21,355 nt of DNA from CAZXBB01 sp964638815 (GTDB taxonomy: Bacteria > Planctomycetota > Phycisphaerae > Phycisphaerales > SM1A02). Shown one piece after another: positions 14,327 through 21,355 of the stretch. The notes under the pieces are model-generated. The model saw only the letters and a program-made list of their open reading frames with translations. It was not told the origin of the DNA and made no database searches. Position 1 is the first letter of the stretch, and every line of letters begins with the position of its first letter. The translations under genes were made by a program, and so were the position numbers. The stretch lies in assembly GCA_964638815.1 (NCBI GenBank), contig CAZXBB010000227.1, positions 1 to 21,355 on the forward strand, written 5' to 3'.

Positions 14327-14400
14327 GACGCACGGGACGCGACGCACGGGACGGGACGCGACGCACGGGACGCGACCCGGACCTCAAGACCCGGACCTCG
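14327..14400. repeat. GACGCACGGGACGC 14-bp tandem repeat downstream of the unknown secreted gene
   Basis: Units at 14327-14340, 14341-14359 (with a 5-nt GGGAC-type slip) and 14360-14373 are followed by two copies of a GACCCGGACCTC-like unit up to the stop codon at 14404. The unit is 14 bp, as in the asnB tract (11652-11693), and the reverse complement of one has a similar GCG...GGGAC layout to the other. Confidence 0.75.
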
Positions 14401-14403
14401 AGG

Positions 14404-15864
14404 CTACTCGATCAGCCCCGCCCGGCGCGCGAGCACCTTCATCGGGGGCCAGAAGATCAGGTCGTCGGCGGCGCCGTTGTCGGTGTGCGCACTGGCGCGG
14501 TCGTCCTCGTGATCGAGGCCCTTCGAGTAGAGCAGCCCCTCCCCCTCCGGGACCTCGACCCTCCCGACCGGGGTGTTCACCGGCCAATCCGCGTCGAGCA
14601 CGCGGTACTTGAACGGCGCGAGCTCGAGGTCGAACGGATCCCGGTCCGACCGCTTGCGACAGAACTGCGCGTACATCTTGTCCGTCGAGGACGGGTACGT
14701 CTTGTAGGCGACCGTGTAGCCGCAAAGGCCCGCGGCCATCGCCGTGCCGTTGACGGCCGCGATCAGCTCGTTGCGCACCTCGAAGAGCTTCTCGACGTTC
14801 TGCATCGAGTAGATCACCGCCGCGTACCGCACGGGGTTGGTGCGATCGAACTGCGTCTTGATGTCGAGGATCGGATCGTACGTCTCCACACGCCAGCGTC
14901 GCCACCAGTCGTTGTAGACGAGCACGAGGCGGTCGAGCGAATCCTCCTTGCTGTCGTGCACCTCCGCGATCATCCGCCACCGGCGGGCGGCGCCGAAGCG
15001 GGTGAGCTGGCTGTCCTTCGACTGGATCTCCGCGAAGGTGTCGGCGAACTTCTCCCGGTCGGCCTGGCCTCGGTCGTCGAAGACCTCCTTGATGAGCGCC
15101 GCGGACACGACGCGGTCGCCCTCCGGCAGGAGCAGGCGGCTGCGGTCGGGACGCAGGAACGGGAGCTTCCTGATGCCGAGATCGGCGCACGTGTCCGCGG
15201 AGAGCTTGTCGCGGTACGCGTAGAAAATGTCGCGGAGGTTCTCGAGCATCTCGATGTGCAGCGAGATCGCGTACATCTGCTCGAACTGGAACTCCCGGTC
15301 GCAGCACTGGCGCACCAGGAAGATGCTCGCCATCATGAGATCGAGACCGTCGTCGATCCGGCCGGCCTCGAGCAGCCGGTAGCTCTCGGCGGTGGCGAAC
15401 GTGACGATGACCTCGATCGCGTCGAGGTACGGGAACCGGTTGTCGCGCAGGCTGCCGCCCACGCCGAGGTCGGCGACGAGCTCGGCGTTGCGGTACTCCG
15501 ACGCAACCTGGTCGCGACCGTAGGGCAGACCGAACAGCGTCTTGCTCTCGCACGCGAGGATCGCCCGGGCCATCTCCGGATTGCTCTCGGCCCAGCCCGA
15601 CACGACGTCCCAATCCGGCATTTCGGGGTGGATCGTCATGTTGTTGAACACGTCGCTGAGAGGGATCGGGGGCTCGTCCAGCTCGAGGAACGCGTCGAAG
15701 ATGACGGGGTAGCTCTTGATGTCGTGCGTGCCGACGACCGATCGCGTCTTGTTGAGCTCCACGAGGACCTCGTTGATCGGATCCGCGGCGCTGACCGGCC
15801 CCCCCCCGGCGGTCACGACGAGGGCCGTCAGCAAGCTCAGCAAGGTCCCGAGTCGGCTGTTCAT
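14404..15864 (-). CDS. Secreted protein of unknown function
   Basis: This is a 486-aa protein that I do not recognise. Residues 1-26 form a signal peptide (MNSRLGTLLSLLTALVVTAG ... VSA, then ADP). The body is mainly helical and charged, with many Trp, Tyr and Asp (RWRMIAEVHDSKEDSLDRLV, YNDWWRRWRVETYDPILDIK, SMQNVEKLFEVRNELIAAVN). It includes one CC pair (RQCCDREF). The C-terminal 44 residues, GLLYSKGLDHEDDR ... DDLIFWPP, recall an ending of planctomycete exported proteins where LLYSVG...DDGG...D.VFWPP follows a compact beta domain. No transmembrane segment follows the signal, so it is probably periplasmic. The start at 15864 has GGGAAG at suitable spacing; the longer frame to 15990 lacks a signal-like start. 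TGCTACGAT lies about 65 nt upstream. It is divergent from the aminotransferase. Confidence 0.75.
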   Translation of the reverse strand: MNSRLGTLLSLLTALVVTAGGGPVSAADPINEVLVELNKTRSVVGTHDIKSYPVIFDAFLELDEPPIPLSDVFNNMTIHPEMPDWDVVSGWAESNPEMARAILACESKTLFGLPYGRDQVASEYRNAELVADLGVGGSLRDNRFPYLDAIEVIVTFATAESYRLLEAGRIDDGLDLMMASIFLVRQCCDREFQFEQMYAISLHIEMLENLRDIFYAYRDKLSADTCADLGIRKLPFLRPDRSRLLLPEGDRVVSAALIKEVFDDRGQADREKFADTFAEIQSKDSQLTRFGAARRWRMIAEVHDSKEDSLDRLVLVYNDWWRRWRVETYDPILDIKTQFDRTNPVRYAAVIYSMQNVEKLFEVRNELIAAVNGTAMAAGLCGYTVAYKTYPSSTDKMYAQFCRKRSDRDPFDLELAPFKYRVLDADWPVNTPVGRVEVPEGEGLLYSKGLDHEDDRASAHTDNGAADDLIFWPPMKVLARRAGLIE

Positions 15865-16208
15865 AACGTGCTTCCCTGGCTGGAATTCGGAGTTCGACCG
15901 GGGCGGGCGACCGCGGCCGGGAACGGGTGATCGTAGCACAATTCGCGGTCCCGGCCAGCGCACGAAGACCTCGCCGGCGGCGCGCAGCACGAGCCGGCGC
16001 CGACGGGGTCAGACGCGGCAGCGGCACACCGGTTCCCGTCCGCCGGGTTCCCGGCCTTCCCGTCCGTCGCAGCCGCGAACCCCGGACCCGTTCGCGGCCG
16101 CGCGCAGCGGGACTCGGTGACGGTCGCCGCATCGCGGACACGGACGCCGTCGCCGCCGGCCCGCCCTGCCCCGAACGCGGTCGCCCGCGCGGGCCCTGCT
16201 ACGATCCC
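15865..16208. promoter_or_regulatory. Divergent intergenic region carrying TGCTACGAT on both strands
   Basis: This 344-nt gap is very GC-rich and holds no convincing gene in any frame. Near its left side the minus strand reads TGCTACGATC (from 15938), and at its right edge the plus strand reads TGCTACGATC (16197-16206). Each is positioned as an extended -10 for the gene on its side: about 65 nt before the ATG at 15864, and 6 nt before the ATG at 16212. The interior has several short GC-rich inverted repeats but nothing I can name. Confidence 0.4.
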
Positions 16209-16211
16209 ATG

Positions 16212-17426
16212 ATGACCATTTCCACTTCCCGCGCGATCGTGCCGGCCCGACGCACACGCGACATCAGGTACGCCGTGCGCGACGTGCTGCTCGTCGCCGA
16301 CGAGGCCGCCCGGGCCGGTCGGGAGATGCTCTACCTCAACGTCGGCGATCCCAACGTCTTCGACTTCGGCCCGCCGGCGCACCTCGTCGACGCGACCGTG
16401 GAGGCCATGCGCGCGAACCACAACGGGTACGCGCCGTCCTCCGGCGTCCCCACGGCGATCGAGGCGATCAACCGCCAGGCGGAGCGCAACGGCATCGGTT
16501 CGATCTGCCACACCTGCGTGACGTCGGGGGCGAGCGAGGCGATCGAGATGGCGATCGCGGCTCTCGTGAATCCGGGCGAAAACGTCCTGACCCCGTCGCC
16601 CGGCTATCCCCTCTACACGGCGGTGCTCGCCAAGTTCGAGCTCGAGAATCGCGGCTACTACCTCGACGAGTCGAACGGGTGGCAGCCGGACGTCGAGGAC
16701 ATCGCGTCGAAGATCGACGACCGCACCCGCGCGATCGTCCTGATCAACCCGAACAACCCCACGGGTTCCGTCTGCTCGCGCGAGACGCTCGAAGCCATCC
16801 TGGATCTCGCCGTCGAGCACAACATCGTGGTCTTCAGCGACGAGATCTACGACAAGCTGCTCTACGACGATCGAACGCACGTCTCGACCGCGGCGCTCTC
16901 GCGCGAGGCGAAGATCATCACGTTCAACGGGCTGTCGAAGGCGTTCGTGGTGCCGGGCTTCCGCATCGGCTGGGGCGTGATCAGCGGGCCGCCCGACGAG
17001 CTTGAGGAGTACTGCGAGGCGATACGGAAGCTGGAGCGATCGCGTCTCAGCGCGAACCACCCCGAGCAGTACGCCATCGCGCCGTGTCTCGACGGCGACC
17101 AGTCGTTCATCGCGGAGATGATGGGGCGCATGACGCGGCGCCGCGACCTGACGGTCGAGCGGCTCAACGCGATCGACGGCATCACCTGCGTGAGCCCCGG
17201 CGGCGCGTTCTACGCGTTCCCGCGGATCGATCTCGGCGTCGACGACGAGACGTTCTGCACACGGGTCATCCGCGAAACCGGCGTCGTGATTGTCCCCGGC
17301 AGCGGCTTCGGCCAGCGCCCCGGCACGCAGCACTTCCGCGTCGTGTTCCTGCCGCCGGAGGACGTGCTGGAGAAGGCGTACGACCGCATCGGGGCGATCG
17401 CACAGACGTGTCGCGCGAAGCGTTGA
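16212..17426 (+). CDS. Class I/II PLP-dependent aminotransferase (AlaA/AspC-like)
   Basis: This 404-aa cytoplasmic enzyme of fold type I probably interconverts an amino acid and a 2-oxo acid, alanine/pyruvate being the best guess. Visible landmarks are YLNVGDPNVFDFGPPAHLVD, NGYAPSSGVPTAIEAIN, TSGASEAIEMAIAALVNPG, SPGYPLY, the NPNNPTGSV loop, SDEIYDKLLYD, and the PLP lysine K243 in NGLSKAFVVPGFRIGW. The carboxylate-binding Arg is in FRVVFLPP near the C-terminus. Two ATGs are adjacent (16209 and 16212); the second is chosen because the -10-like TACGAT ends 6 nt before it, but one extra Met makes no functional difference. No Shine-Dalgarno sequence is seen. The substrate cannot be fixed from the sequence. 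The next gene, rtcB, follows after 145 nt, which include a CGGCCC-GCG-GGGCCG hairpin (17454-17468) without a T-run. Confidence 0.93.
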   Translation: MTISTSRAIVPARRTRDIRYAVRDVLLVADEAARAGREMLYLNVGDPNVFDFGPPAHLVDATVEAMRANHNGYAPSSGVPTAIEAINRQAERNGIGSICHTCVTSGASEAIEMAIAALVNPGENVLTPSPGYPLYTAVLAKFELENRGYYLDESNGWQPDVEDIASKIDDRTRAIVLINPNNPTGSVCSRETLEAILDLAVEHNIVVFSDEIYDKLLYDDRTHVSTAALSREAKIITFNGLSKAFVVPGFRIGWGVISGPPDELEEYCEAIRKLERSRLSANHPEQYAIAPCLDGDQSFIAEMMGRMTRRRDLTVERLNAIDGITCVSPGGAFYAFPRIDLGVDDETFCTRVIRETGVVIVPGSGFGQRPGTQHFRVVFLPPEDVLEKAYDRIGAIAQTCRAKR

Positions 17427-17571
17427 CGCGGCGACCTGGAGGCCACGGACGATCGGCCCGCGGGGCCGCGTCTGACGCGACCTCGCTCGGCACGCGGAGC
17501 CGGGGCCCGGCCTTCACTTCCGTGGCCCCGTGCGGGCCGAAGACGCCACGCGACGCCCGGAGACGACGGCA

Positions 17572-18972
17572 ATGAAGGCCCGCGAGCTCCAGAATCTCGG
17601 CATCCCCCGCGGCCCGCTCCTCCGCGTCGCGCAGGAGAGCGCCGGCGACGCGCTCCGGGACGGGCACGCCAAGCGGGTCGTGCGCGGGATGATCGCCGAC
17701 GTCGTCGCGGATCCCGCCGGCCACACCGGCGACCGGTACTTCGCAGCGCTCGCCGAGGGGCTGCGCGGTGTCGCGGCGCGCCCGACCTTCGCGGAGCGCG
17801 CCGAGCCGGCCGCGTGGGCGCAGTGGGGCGACGATTTCGACGCCGAAGCCGTGCAGCAGATGGAGGACGCGTGCCGGCTTCCCGTCGCCGTGCGCGGCGC
17901 GCTCATGCCCGACGCCCACGTCGGCTACGGGCTGCCGATCGGGGGCGTGCTCGCGACCGACGACGCGGTGATTCCCTATGCCGTCGGCGTGGACATCGCG
18001 TGCCGGATGAAGCTCACGGTGCTCGACCTGCCCGTCACCGCGATCGAGGGGCAGAGCGACCGGCTGGCCGCAGCGATCGAGAGCGAGACGCGCTTCGGTA
18101 TCGGCGCGCAGTTCCGCGACCGGCGATCGCACCCGGTGCTCGACGCGGACTGGTCGGTCTCGCCGGTCACCGCGCGGCACAAGGACAAGGCGTGGGCGCA
18201 GCTCGGCACCAGCGGCTCGGGCAACCACTTCGTCGAGTTCGGCACGCTGCGCGTCGAGCGGGGCGCCGCGGGATTCGACATCGCGCCCGGCACGTACGTC
18301 GCGCTCCTGAGCCACAGCGGCAGCCGCGGCGTCGGCGCGCAGGTGGCCGACCACTACTCCCGGCTCGCGATGGACCTGCACCCTGAGCTGCCGCCGCGGC
18401 TGCGGCGGCTCGCATGGCTGTCGCTGTCCACCGCGGAGGGGCGCGAGTACTGGGACGCGATGACGCTGATGGGCGCGTACGCGGCCGCCAACCACTCGAT
18501 CATCCACCGGTCGATCGCCCGCCACCTCAAGGCCGGCGTCCTCGCCGACGTCGAGAATCACCACAACTTCGCCTGGAAGGAGAAGCACGACGGACGCGAG
18601 GTCGTCGTGCACCGCAAGGGCGCGACGCCGGCGGGGGCGGACGTGCTCGGGATCATCCCCGGCTCGATGGCGAGCCCCGGCTACGTCGTGCGCGGCCTCG
18701 GCGCCGACGCGGCGATGCACTCGGCGAGCCACGGGGCCGGGCGGGTCATGTCGCGCAGGAAGGCGAAGCTCTCCTTCACCTGGTCCGACGTGCGCAGACA
18801 GCTCGCCGACCGCGGCGTGCGTCTCCTCAGTGCGGGCCTCGACGAGTCGCCCGGCGTCTACAGGGACATCGAGACGGTGATGGCGAGGCAACGCGATCTC
18901 GTCGAGGTGCTCGCCCGGTTCGATCCGCGCATCGTCAAGATGGCGCCGGCCGGGGAGCGACCCGAGGACTGA
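17572..18972 (+). CDS. rtcB: RtcB-family RNA 3'-phosphate/5'-OH ligase
   Basis: This 466-aa protein seals 2',3'-cyclic-phosphate or 3'-phosphate RNA ends to 5'-OH ends using GTP and Mn2+. All catalytic elements are visible: the metal pair D141 and C144 (VGVDIACRM), H219 (GTSGSGNHFVE), H248 (LLSHSGSRGVG), H331 (ENHHNFAWKE) and the guanylylated H387 (SASHGAGRVMSR). HRKGATPAGADVLGIIPGSM forms part of the GTP site. The spacing of D141 and C144 matches D95/C98 of Pyrococcus RtcB. The start at 17572 has GGAG 9 nt upstream; an earlier in-frame GTG at 17530 adds only a basic 14-residue stretch. No archease or RtcA gene lies beside it, so partner and target are unknown (RNA repair is the usual proposal). 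A CCGTGC/GCACGG stem (18985-19017) follows without a T-run. Confidence 0.94.
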   Translation: MKARELQNLGIPRGPLLRVAQESAGDALRDGHAKRVVRGMIADVVADPAGHTGDRYFAALAEGLRGVAARPTFAERAEPAAWAQWGDDFDAEAVQQMEDACRLPVAVRGALMPDAHVGYGLPIGGVLATDDAVIPYAVGVDIACRMKLTVLDLPVTAIEGQSDRLAAAIESETRFGIGAQFRDRRSHPVLDADWSVSPVTARHKDKAWAQLGTSGSGNHFVEFGTLRVERGAAGFDIAPGTYVALLSHSGSRGVGAQVADHYSRLAMDLHPELPPRLRRLAWLSLSTAEGREYWDAMTLMGAYAAANHSIIHRSIARHLKAGVLADVENHHNFAWKEKHDGREVVVHRKGATPAGADVLGIIPGSMASPGYVVRGLGADAAMHSASHGAGRVMSRRKAKLSFTWSDVRRQLADRGVRLLSAGLDESPGVYRDIETVMARQRDLVEVLARFDPRIVKMAPAGERPED

Positions 18973-19194
18973 CGCGAACGCCCGCCGTGCGCCGCCCTCA
19001 ACAGGCGAACGGCACGGACGTCGCGCGCTCAACGGCGCTTCGTACGCCGATCCGGGTCCGTCGCCTCGCGCGACGTCTATTCGCGATGTCTGAACACGGG
19101 CTGTTCGCCGCTGCTTCGACGAGCGTTCCTGCCTTCCGGCGGCTTCCTGCCCGGCTCGCGGTCGCGGAGTCGCGCGATTATCCTTAGGGACTCC
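18973..19194 (+). promoter_or_regulatory. Upstream region of the phosphatase-kinase-gmhA operon
   Basis: This 222-nt gap contains no plausible gene. At its right edge an AT-richer patch (GATTATCCTTAGGG) holds TATCCT at 19179-19184, a modest -10 that ends 10 nt before the ATG at 19195. AGGGA (19186-19190) lies 4 nt before the ATG and could act as a close Shine-Dalgarno sequence. This is the only promoter candidate for the three genes that follow. Confidence 0.3.
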
Positions 19195-20028
19195 ATGGGC
19201 ACCGCCCCGGTCACTCCTGAGTCCGAAGACGACATCGCCCGCGTCGAGATCATCACGCTCGCGCGCGGCACGGCTGCCGTCTATTGCGCACGGAGCCCGC
19301 TCAAGTCCCGCGAGGAGCCCAACGAAGACGGCGCCGTCCTGATCCCGATCGGCTCCGGGCGCACGATCCTGGCCGTCGCGGACGGTATGGGAGGACACGC
19401 TTCGGGCGCCCAGGCCTCCGACGTCGCGCTGCGCGCCCTGGGGACGAGCGTGCAGGCGGCGGAGGCGGGCGACTCGACCCTGCGCGGTGCGGTCCTGAAC
19501 GGGTTCGAGGCGGCGAACACACGCGTGATCGAGGAGACCAGCGGAGCCGGGACGACGCTGGCGGTCGTCGAAGTGGACGGCACGACGATCCGCCCGTACC
19601 ACGCCGGCGACTCGGTGATCCTGGTGGTGGGCCAGCGGGGGAAGGTGAAGCTCCAGACCGTCGCGCACTCCCCCGTCGGCTACGCGGTGGAAGCCGGGCT
19701 GCTCGACGAGTCCGACGCGATGCACCACGCGGAGCGGCACGTCATCTCGAACTTCGTCGGTTCGCCCGACATGCGCATCGAGATCGGCACCACGCTCGCG
19801 CTCTCGCCGCGGGACACCGTCGTGCTCGGGAGCGACGGGCTGTTCGACAACCTGCACGTCGAGGAGGTCGTCGGGCGGGTCCGCAAGGGACCGCTGGAAT
19901 GCGTCGCGCGGGCGCTGGCGACTCTTTCCCGCGACCGGATGCTCAACCCCGTTTCCGGTCACCCGTCGAAGCCGGACGACCTGACGTTCATCATCTACCG
20001 CCCGGGCGATCCCGGTTCCGAGGGCTGA
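19195..20028 (+). CDS. PP2C-family serine/threonine protein phosphatase
   Basis: This 277-aa protein is probably a Mn/Mg-dependent phosphatase that removes phosphate from Ser/Thr. The metal-binding set is complete in outline: D45 (EPNEDG), D63 (VADGMGGHASG), D214 (GSDGLFDN) and D262 (KPDDLTFIIY), with the supporting GAGTTLAVV and YHAGDSVILVV strands. The length fits the compact bacterial PPM/PrpC group, and there is no membrane helix or sensor domain. The N-terminal 30 residues are extra to the core. The gene begins the tight set with the kinase-fold gene (4-nt gap), the usual arrangement of a phosphatase with its opposing kinase. The substrate is unknown; gmhA downstream makes heptose synthesis a candidate target. 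Catalysis is very likely, the role inferred. Confidence 0.9.
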   Translation: MGTAPVTPESEDDIARVEIITLARGTAAVYCARSPLKSREEPNEDGAVLIPIGSGRTILAVADGMGGHASGAQASDVALRALGTSVQAAEAGDSTLRGAVLNGFEAANTRVIEETSGAGTTLAVVEVDGTTIRPYHAGDSVILVVGQRGKVKLQTVAHSPVGYAVEAGLLDESDAMHHAERHVISNFVGSPDMRIEIGTTLALSPRDTVVLGSDGLFDNLHVEEVVGRVRKGPLECVARALATLSRDRMLNPVSGHPSKPDDLTFIIYRPGDPGSEG

Positions 20029-20032
20029 TCCG

Positions 20033-20776
20033 GTGCCGCGCGCGAAGCAGAACAACCACAGCCGCATCGACGCGTTCGACCTGCCGGAAGGACGCGTCAT
20101 CGGCGGGAAGTACGTCGTGGACCGGAAGCTCGGTGCCGGCTGGGAAGGCGAGGTCTACAAGGTGATCGAGACCCGCACCGGCGTGCACCGCGCGGCGAAG
20201 CTCTTCTATCCGCACCGGAACGTCCGCGACCGGGCCGTGATGTTCTACGCGAAGAAGCTCGAGCGTCTGCGGAACTGCTCGATCGTCATCCAGTACGTGC
20301 ACACGGAGACGATCCGAACGCAGAACCAGCCCGTGACCTGCCTGATCAGCGAATACGTTGACGGCGAGCTCATGCGCGACTTCGTCCGCCGGCAGCCGGG
20401 CAAGCGCCTCGATCCCTTCGAAGCGCTGCACCTCCTGCACGCCCTGACGCGCGGGCTCGAGGAGATCCACCGGGTGAAGGAGTACCACGGCGATCTCCAC
20501 GACGCGAACGTGCTCGTCAATCGCCGCGGCATCTTCTTCGACGTGAAGCTGCTCGACTTCTACCACTGGGGCGCGCCGACCGCGGCGCACCTGCGCGAGG
20601 ACGTGGCCGATCTCATCCGGATGCTGTACGACGCGGTGGGCGGCAAGACGAAGTACGCGACGCAGCCGGCCGAGATCAAATCCATCTGCCGCGGGCTGCG
20701 TCGCGACCTGATCGCGCGCGCCTTCCCGACGGCGCAGCACCTCCGCTCGTACCTGGAGACCTTCGCGTGGGACTGA
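20033..20776 (+). CDS. Atypical small kinase-fold protein (HGDLHxAN type)
   Basis: This 247-aa cytoplasmic protein starts at GTG 20033, 4 nt after the phosphatase stop. It has a Gly-rich loop GAGWEGEVYKV (34-44), the ATP-binding K56 (AAKLF), a possible helix-C Glu (E77), a hinge at SEYVDGELM, the catalytic loop H152-G-D154-L-H-D-A-N159 and a metal Asp D175 in LLDFYHWG. D190 (REDVADLIRMLYDAVGG) matches the structural Asp that follows the activation segment in protein kinases. Only about 14 residues separate D175 from D190, and there is no APE motif, so the activation segment is nearly absent. HGDLH..N is the wording of aminoglycoside- and sugar-kinase-like enzymes rather than HRDLKP.N. It could phosphorylate protein, a sugar or lipid A/core. 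Its 3' end overlaps gmhA by 10 nt. Confidence 0.8.
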   Translation: MPRAKQNNHSRIDAFDLPEGRVIGGKYVVDRKLGAGWEGEVYKVIETRTGVHRAAKLFYPHRNVRDRAVMFYAKKLERLRNCSIVIQYVHTETIRTQNQPVTCLISEYVDGELMRDFVRRQPGKRLDPFEALHLLHALTRGLEEIHRVKEYHGDLHDANVLVNRRGIFFDVKLLDFYHWGAPTAAHLREDVADLIRMLYDAVGGKTKYATQPAEIKSICRGLRRDLIARAFPTAQHLRSYLETFAWD

Positions 20777-21330
20777 CGCCGGACGACCTCGAGCGCCGGA
20801 TCGAGGGATCCATCCGGGCCGTCGGCGGGCTCGCGCAACGCGCCGCCGGCATCCATGCCGCGGGCGTCGCGATCGCGACGTGCCTGAAGTCGGGCGGAAC
20901 CATCTATACGTGCGGCAACGGCGGCTCCGCCGCCGAGGCGATGCATCTCGCCGAGGAGCTGATCGGTCGCTACCGGAAGGGTGATCGCCCGGCGTGCCGC
21001 GCGATCTGCCTCAACGCGGACGCCACGGCACTCACGTGCATCGCGAACGACTTCGGCTACGAGCAGGTCTTCTCGCGGCAGTGCGAAGCGCTCCTGACGG
21101 GCCGTGACGTGCTCGTCGCGCTATCGACGTCCGGGGACAGCGCGAACGTGGTCGGCGCGCTCCGCGTGGCCCGGGCGCGAGAGACGACGACGATCGGCCT
21201 GCTCGGACGCACGGGCGGACGGTGCCGCGAGCACTGCGACCACGCGATCCTCGTGGACGCGGACGACTCGGCACACGTGCAGGAGGCGCACCTGGTCGTG
21301 ATTCATCTCGTCTGCGAGATGCTGGAATAG
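20767..21330 (+). CDS. gmhA: Phosphoheptose isomerase (sedoheptulose 7-phosphate isomerase)
   Basis: This 187-aa SIS-domain enzyme converts sedoheptulose 7-phosphate to D-glycero-D-manno-heptose 7-phosphate, the first step to ADP-heptose for lipopolysaccharide core. It has the phosphosugar loop CGNGGSAAEAMHLAEELIGRY (with H60 and E64), the second loop LSTSGDSANVV, and Q172 and H180 near the C-terminus, at the same positions as the E. coli metal/catalytic residues H61, E65, Q172 and H180. The length is close to E. coli GmhA (192 aa). The start is the GTG at 20767, inside the end of the kinase-fold gene, so translation is probably coupled. DiaA-like SIS proteins are alternatives, but the retained residues favour GmhA. 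Downstream heptose genes (gmhB, hldE) would lie beyond the window. Confidence 0.9.
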   Translation: MGLTPDDLERRIEGSIRAVGGLAQRAAGIHAAGVAIATCLKSGGTIYTCGNGGSAAEAMHLAEELIGRYRKGDRPACRAICLNADATALTCIANDFGYEQVFSRQCEALLTGRDVLVALSTSGDSANVVGALRVARARETTTIGLLGRTGGRCREHCDHAILVDADDSAHVQEAHLVVIHLVCEMLE

Positions 21331-21355
21331 CGCCGACGCGAGTCCACTGAGCGGG

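Noticed and set aside
17454..17468. CGGCCC-GCG-GGGCCG hairpin as terminator of the aminotransferase gene
   Set aside because: The stem is short, there is no T-run, and such GC hairpins are frequent in this DNA.
18985..19017. CCGTGC/GCACGG stem after rtcB as an intrinsic terminator
   Set aside because: There is no T-tract and the loop is long; it is mentioned only as a possible structure.
17266..20100. 944-aa open frame on the minus strand under rtcB and the PP2C gene
   Set aside because: It spans two well-identified genes and their gap in antisense, with His/Arg/Asp-rich low-information sequence. It is a third-position GC artefact.

Overview
The window is uniformly GC-rich and gene-dense, and it looks like a fragment of a planctomycete chromosome, most likely class Phycisphaerae. 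Two secreted proteins support this. One (2954-3598) ends in a PEP-CTERM-like tail of the type VPGPGA...LLGLAGLCGRRRRR. The other (5237-6415) is a beta-helix protein closing with two dockerin/EF-hand-like units (NGSGTVDFGD and DRDGTVDFAD, each followed by a GW.C stretch). No tRNA, rRNA, CRISPR array or phage gene was seen. The assignment is inferred from protein style, not from a marker search.

Left part (1-6415): a low-complexity GTGCGC-type tract is followed by two pieces of a galactose-oxidase-like gene that point at each other: a C-terminal DUF1929-like piece on + and an N-terminal piece on -. This is either a rearranged pseudogene or an assembly fold-back at the contig edge. Then come aspS (+), the PEP-CTERM-like protein (+) with a good terminator, and on the minus strand a WD40 lipoprotein and a beta-helix surface protein.

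Middle (6416-14183): a MsbA-like ABC exporter (-) and a fused chorismate mutase/prephenate dehydrogenase (tyrA, -). A 158-bp imperfect palindrome with perfect 18-bp ends and a GCT flank, a probable MITE, sits exactly between tyrA and the divergent asnB (+). A dicarboxylate/amino-acid:cation symporter (+) and trxB (-) follow. Several gaps here are filled with degenerate 6-, 11- or 14-bp tandem repeats that begin at or inside stop codons or lie in leaders.

Right part (14404-21330): a secreted protein of unknown function (-), a class I aminotransferase (+), an RtcB-type RNA ligase (+), and a tightly packed set of three: a PP2C-like phosphatase, an atypical kinase-fold protein and gmhA (phosphoheptose isomerase), with a 4-nt gap and then a 10-nt overlap. 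That trio is the most interesting functional unit, because it suggests phospho-control of, or phosphoryl transfer in, heptose/LPS precursor synthesis.

Most starts have weak or no Shine-Dalgarno sequence. Several genes instead carry a TGnTAnnnT-like (extended -10) box 6-8 nt before the ATG, which suggests leaderless transcripts. All of this comes from reading the sequence; no database search was possible.
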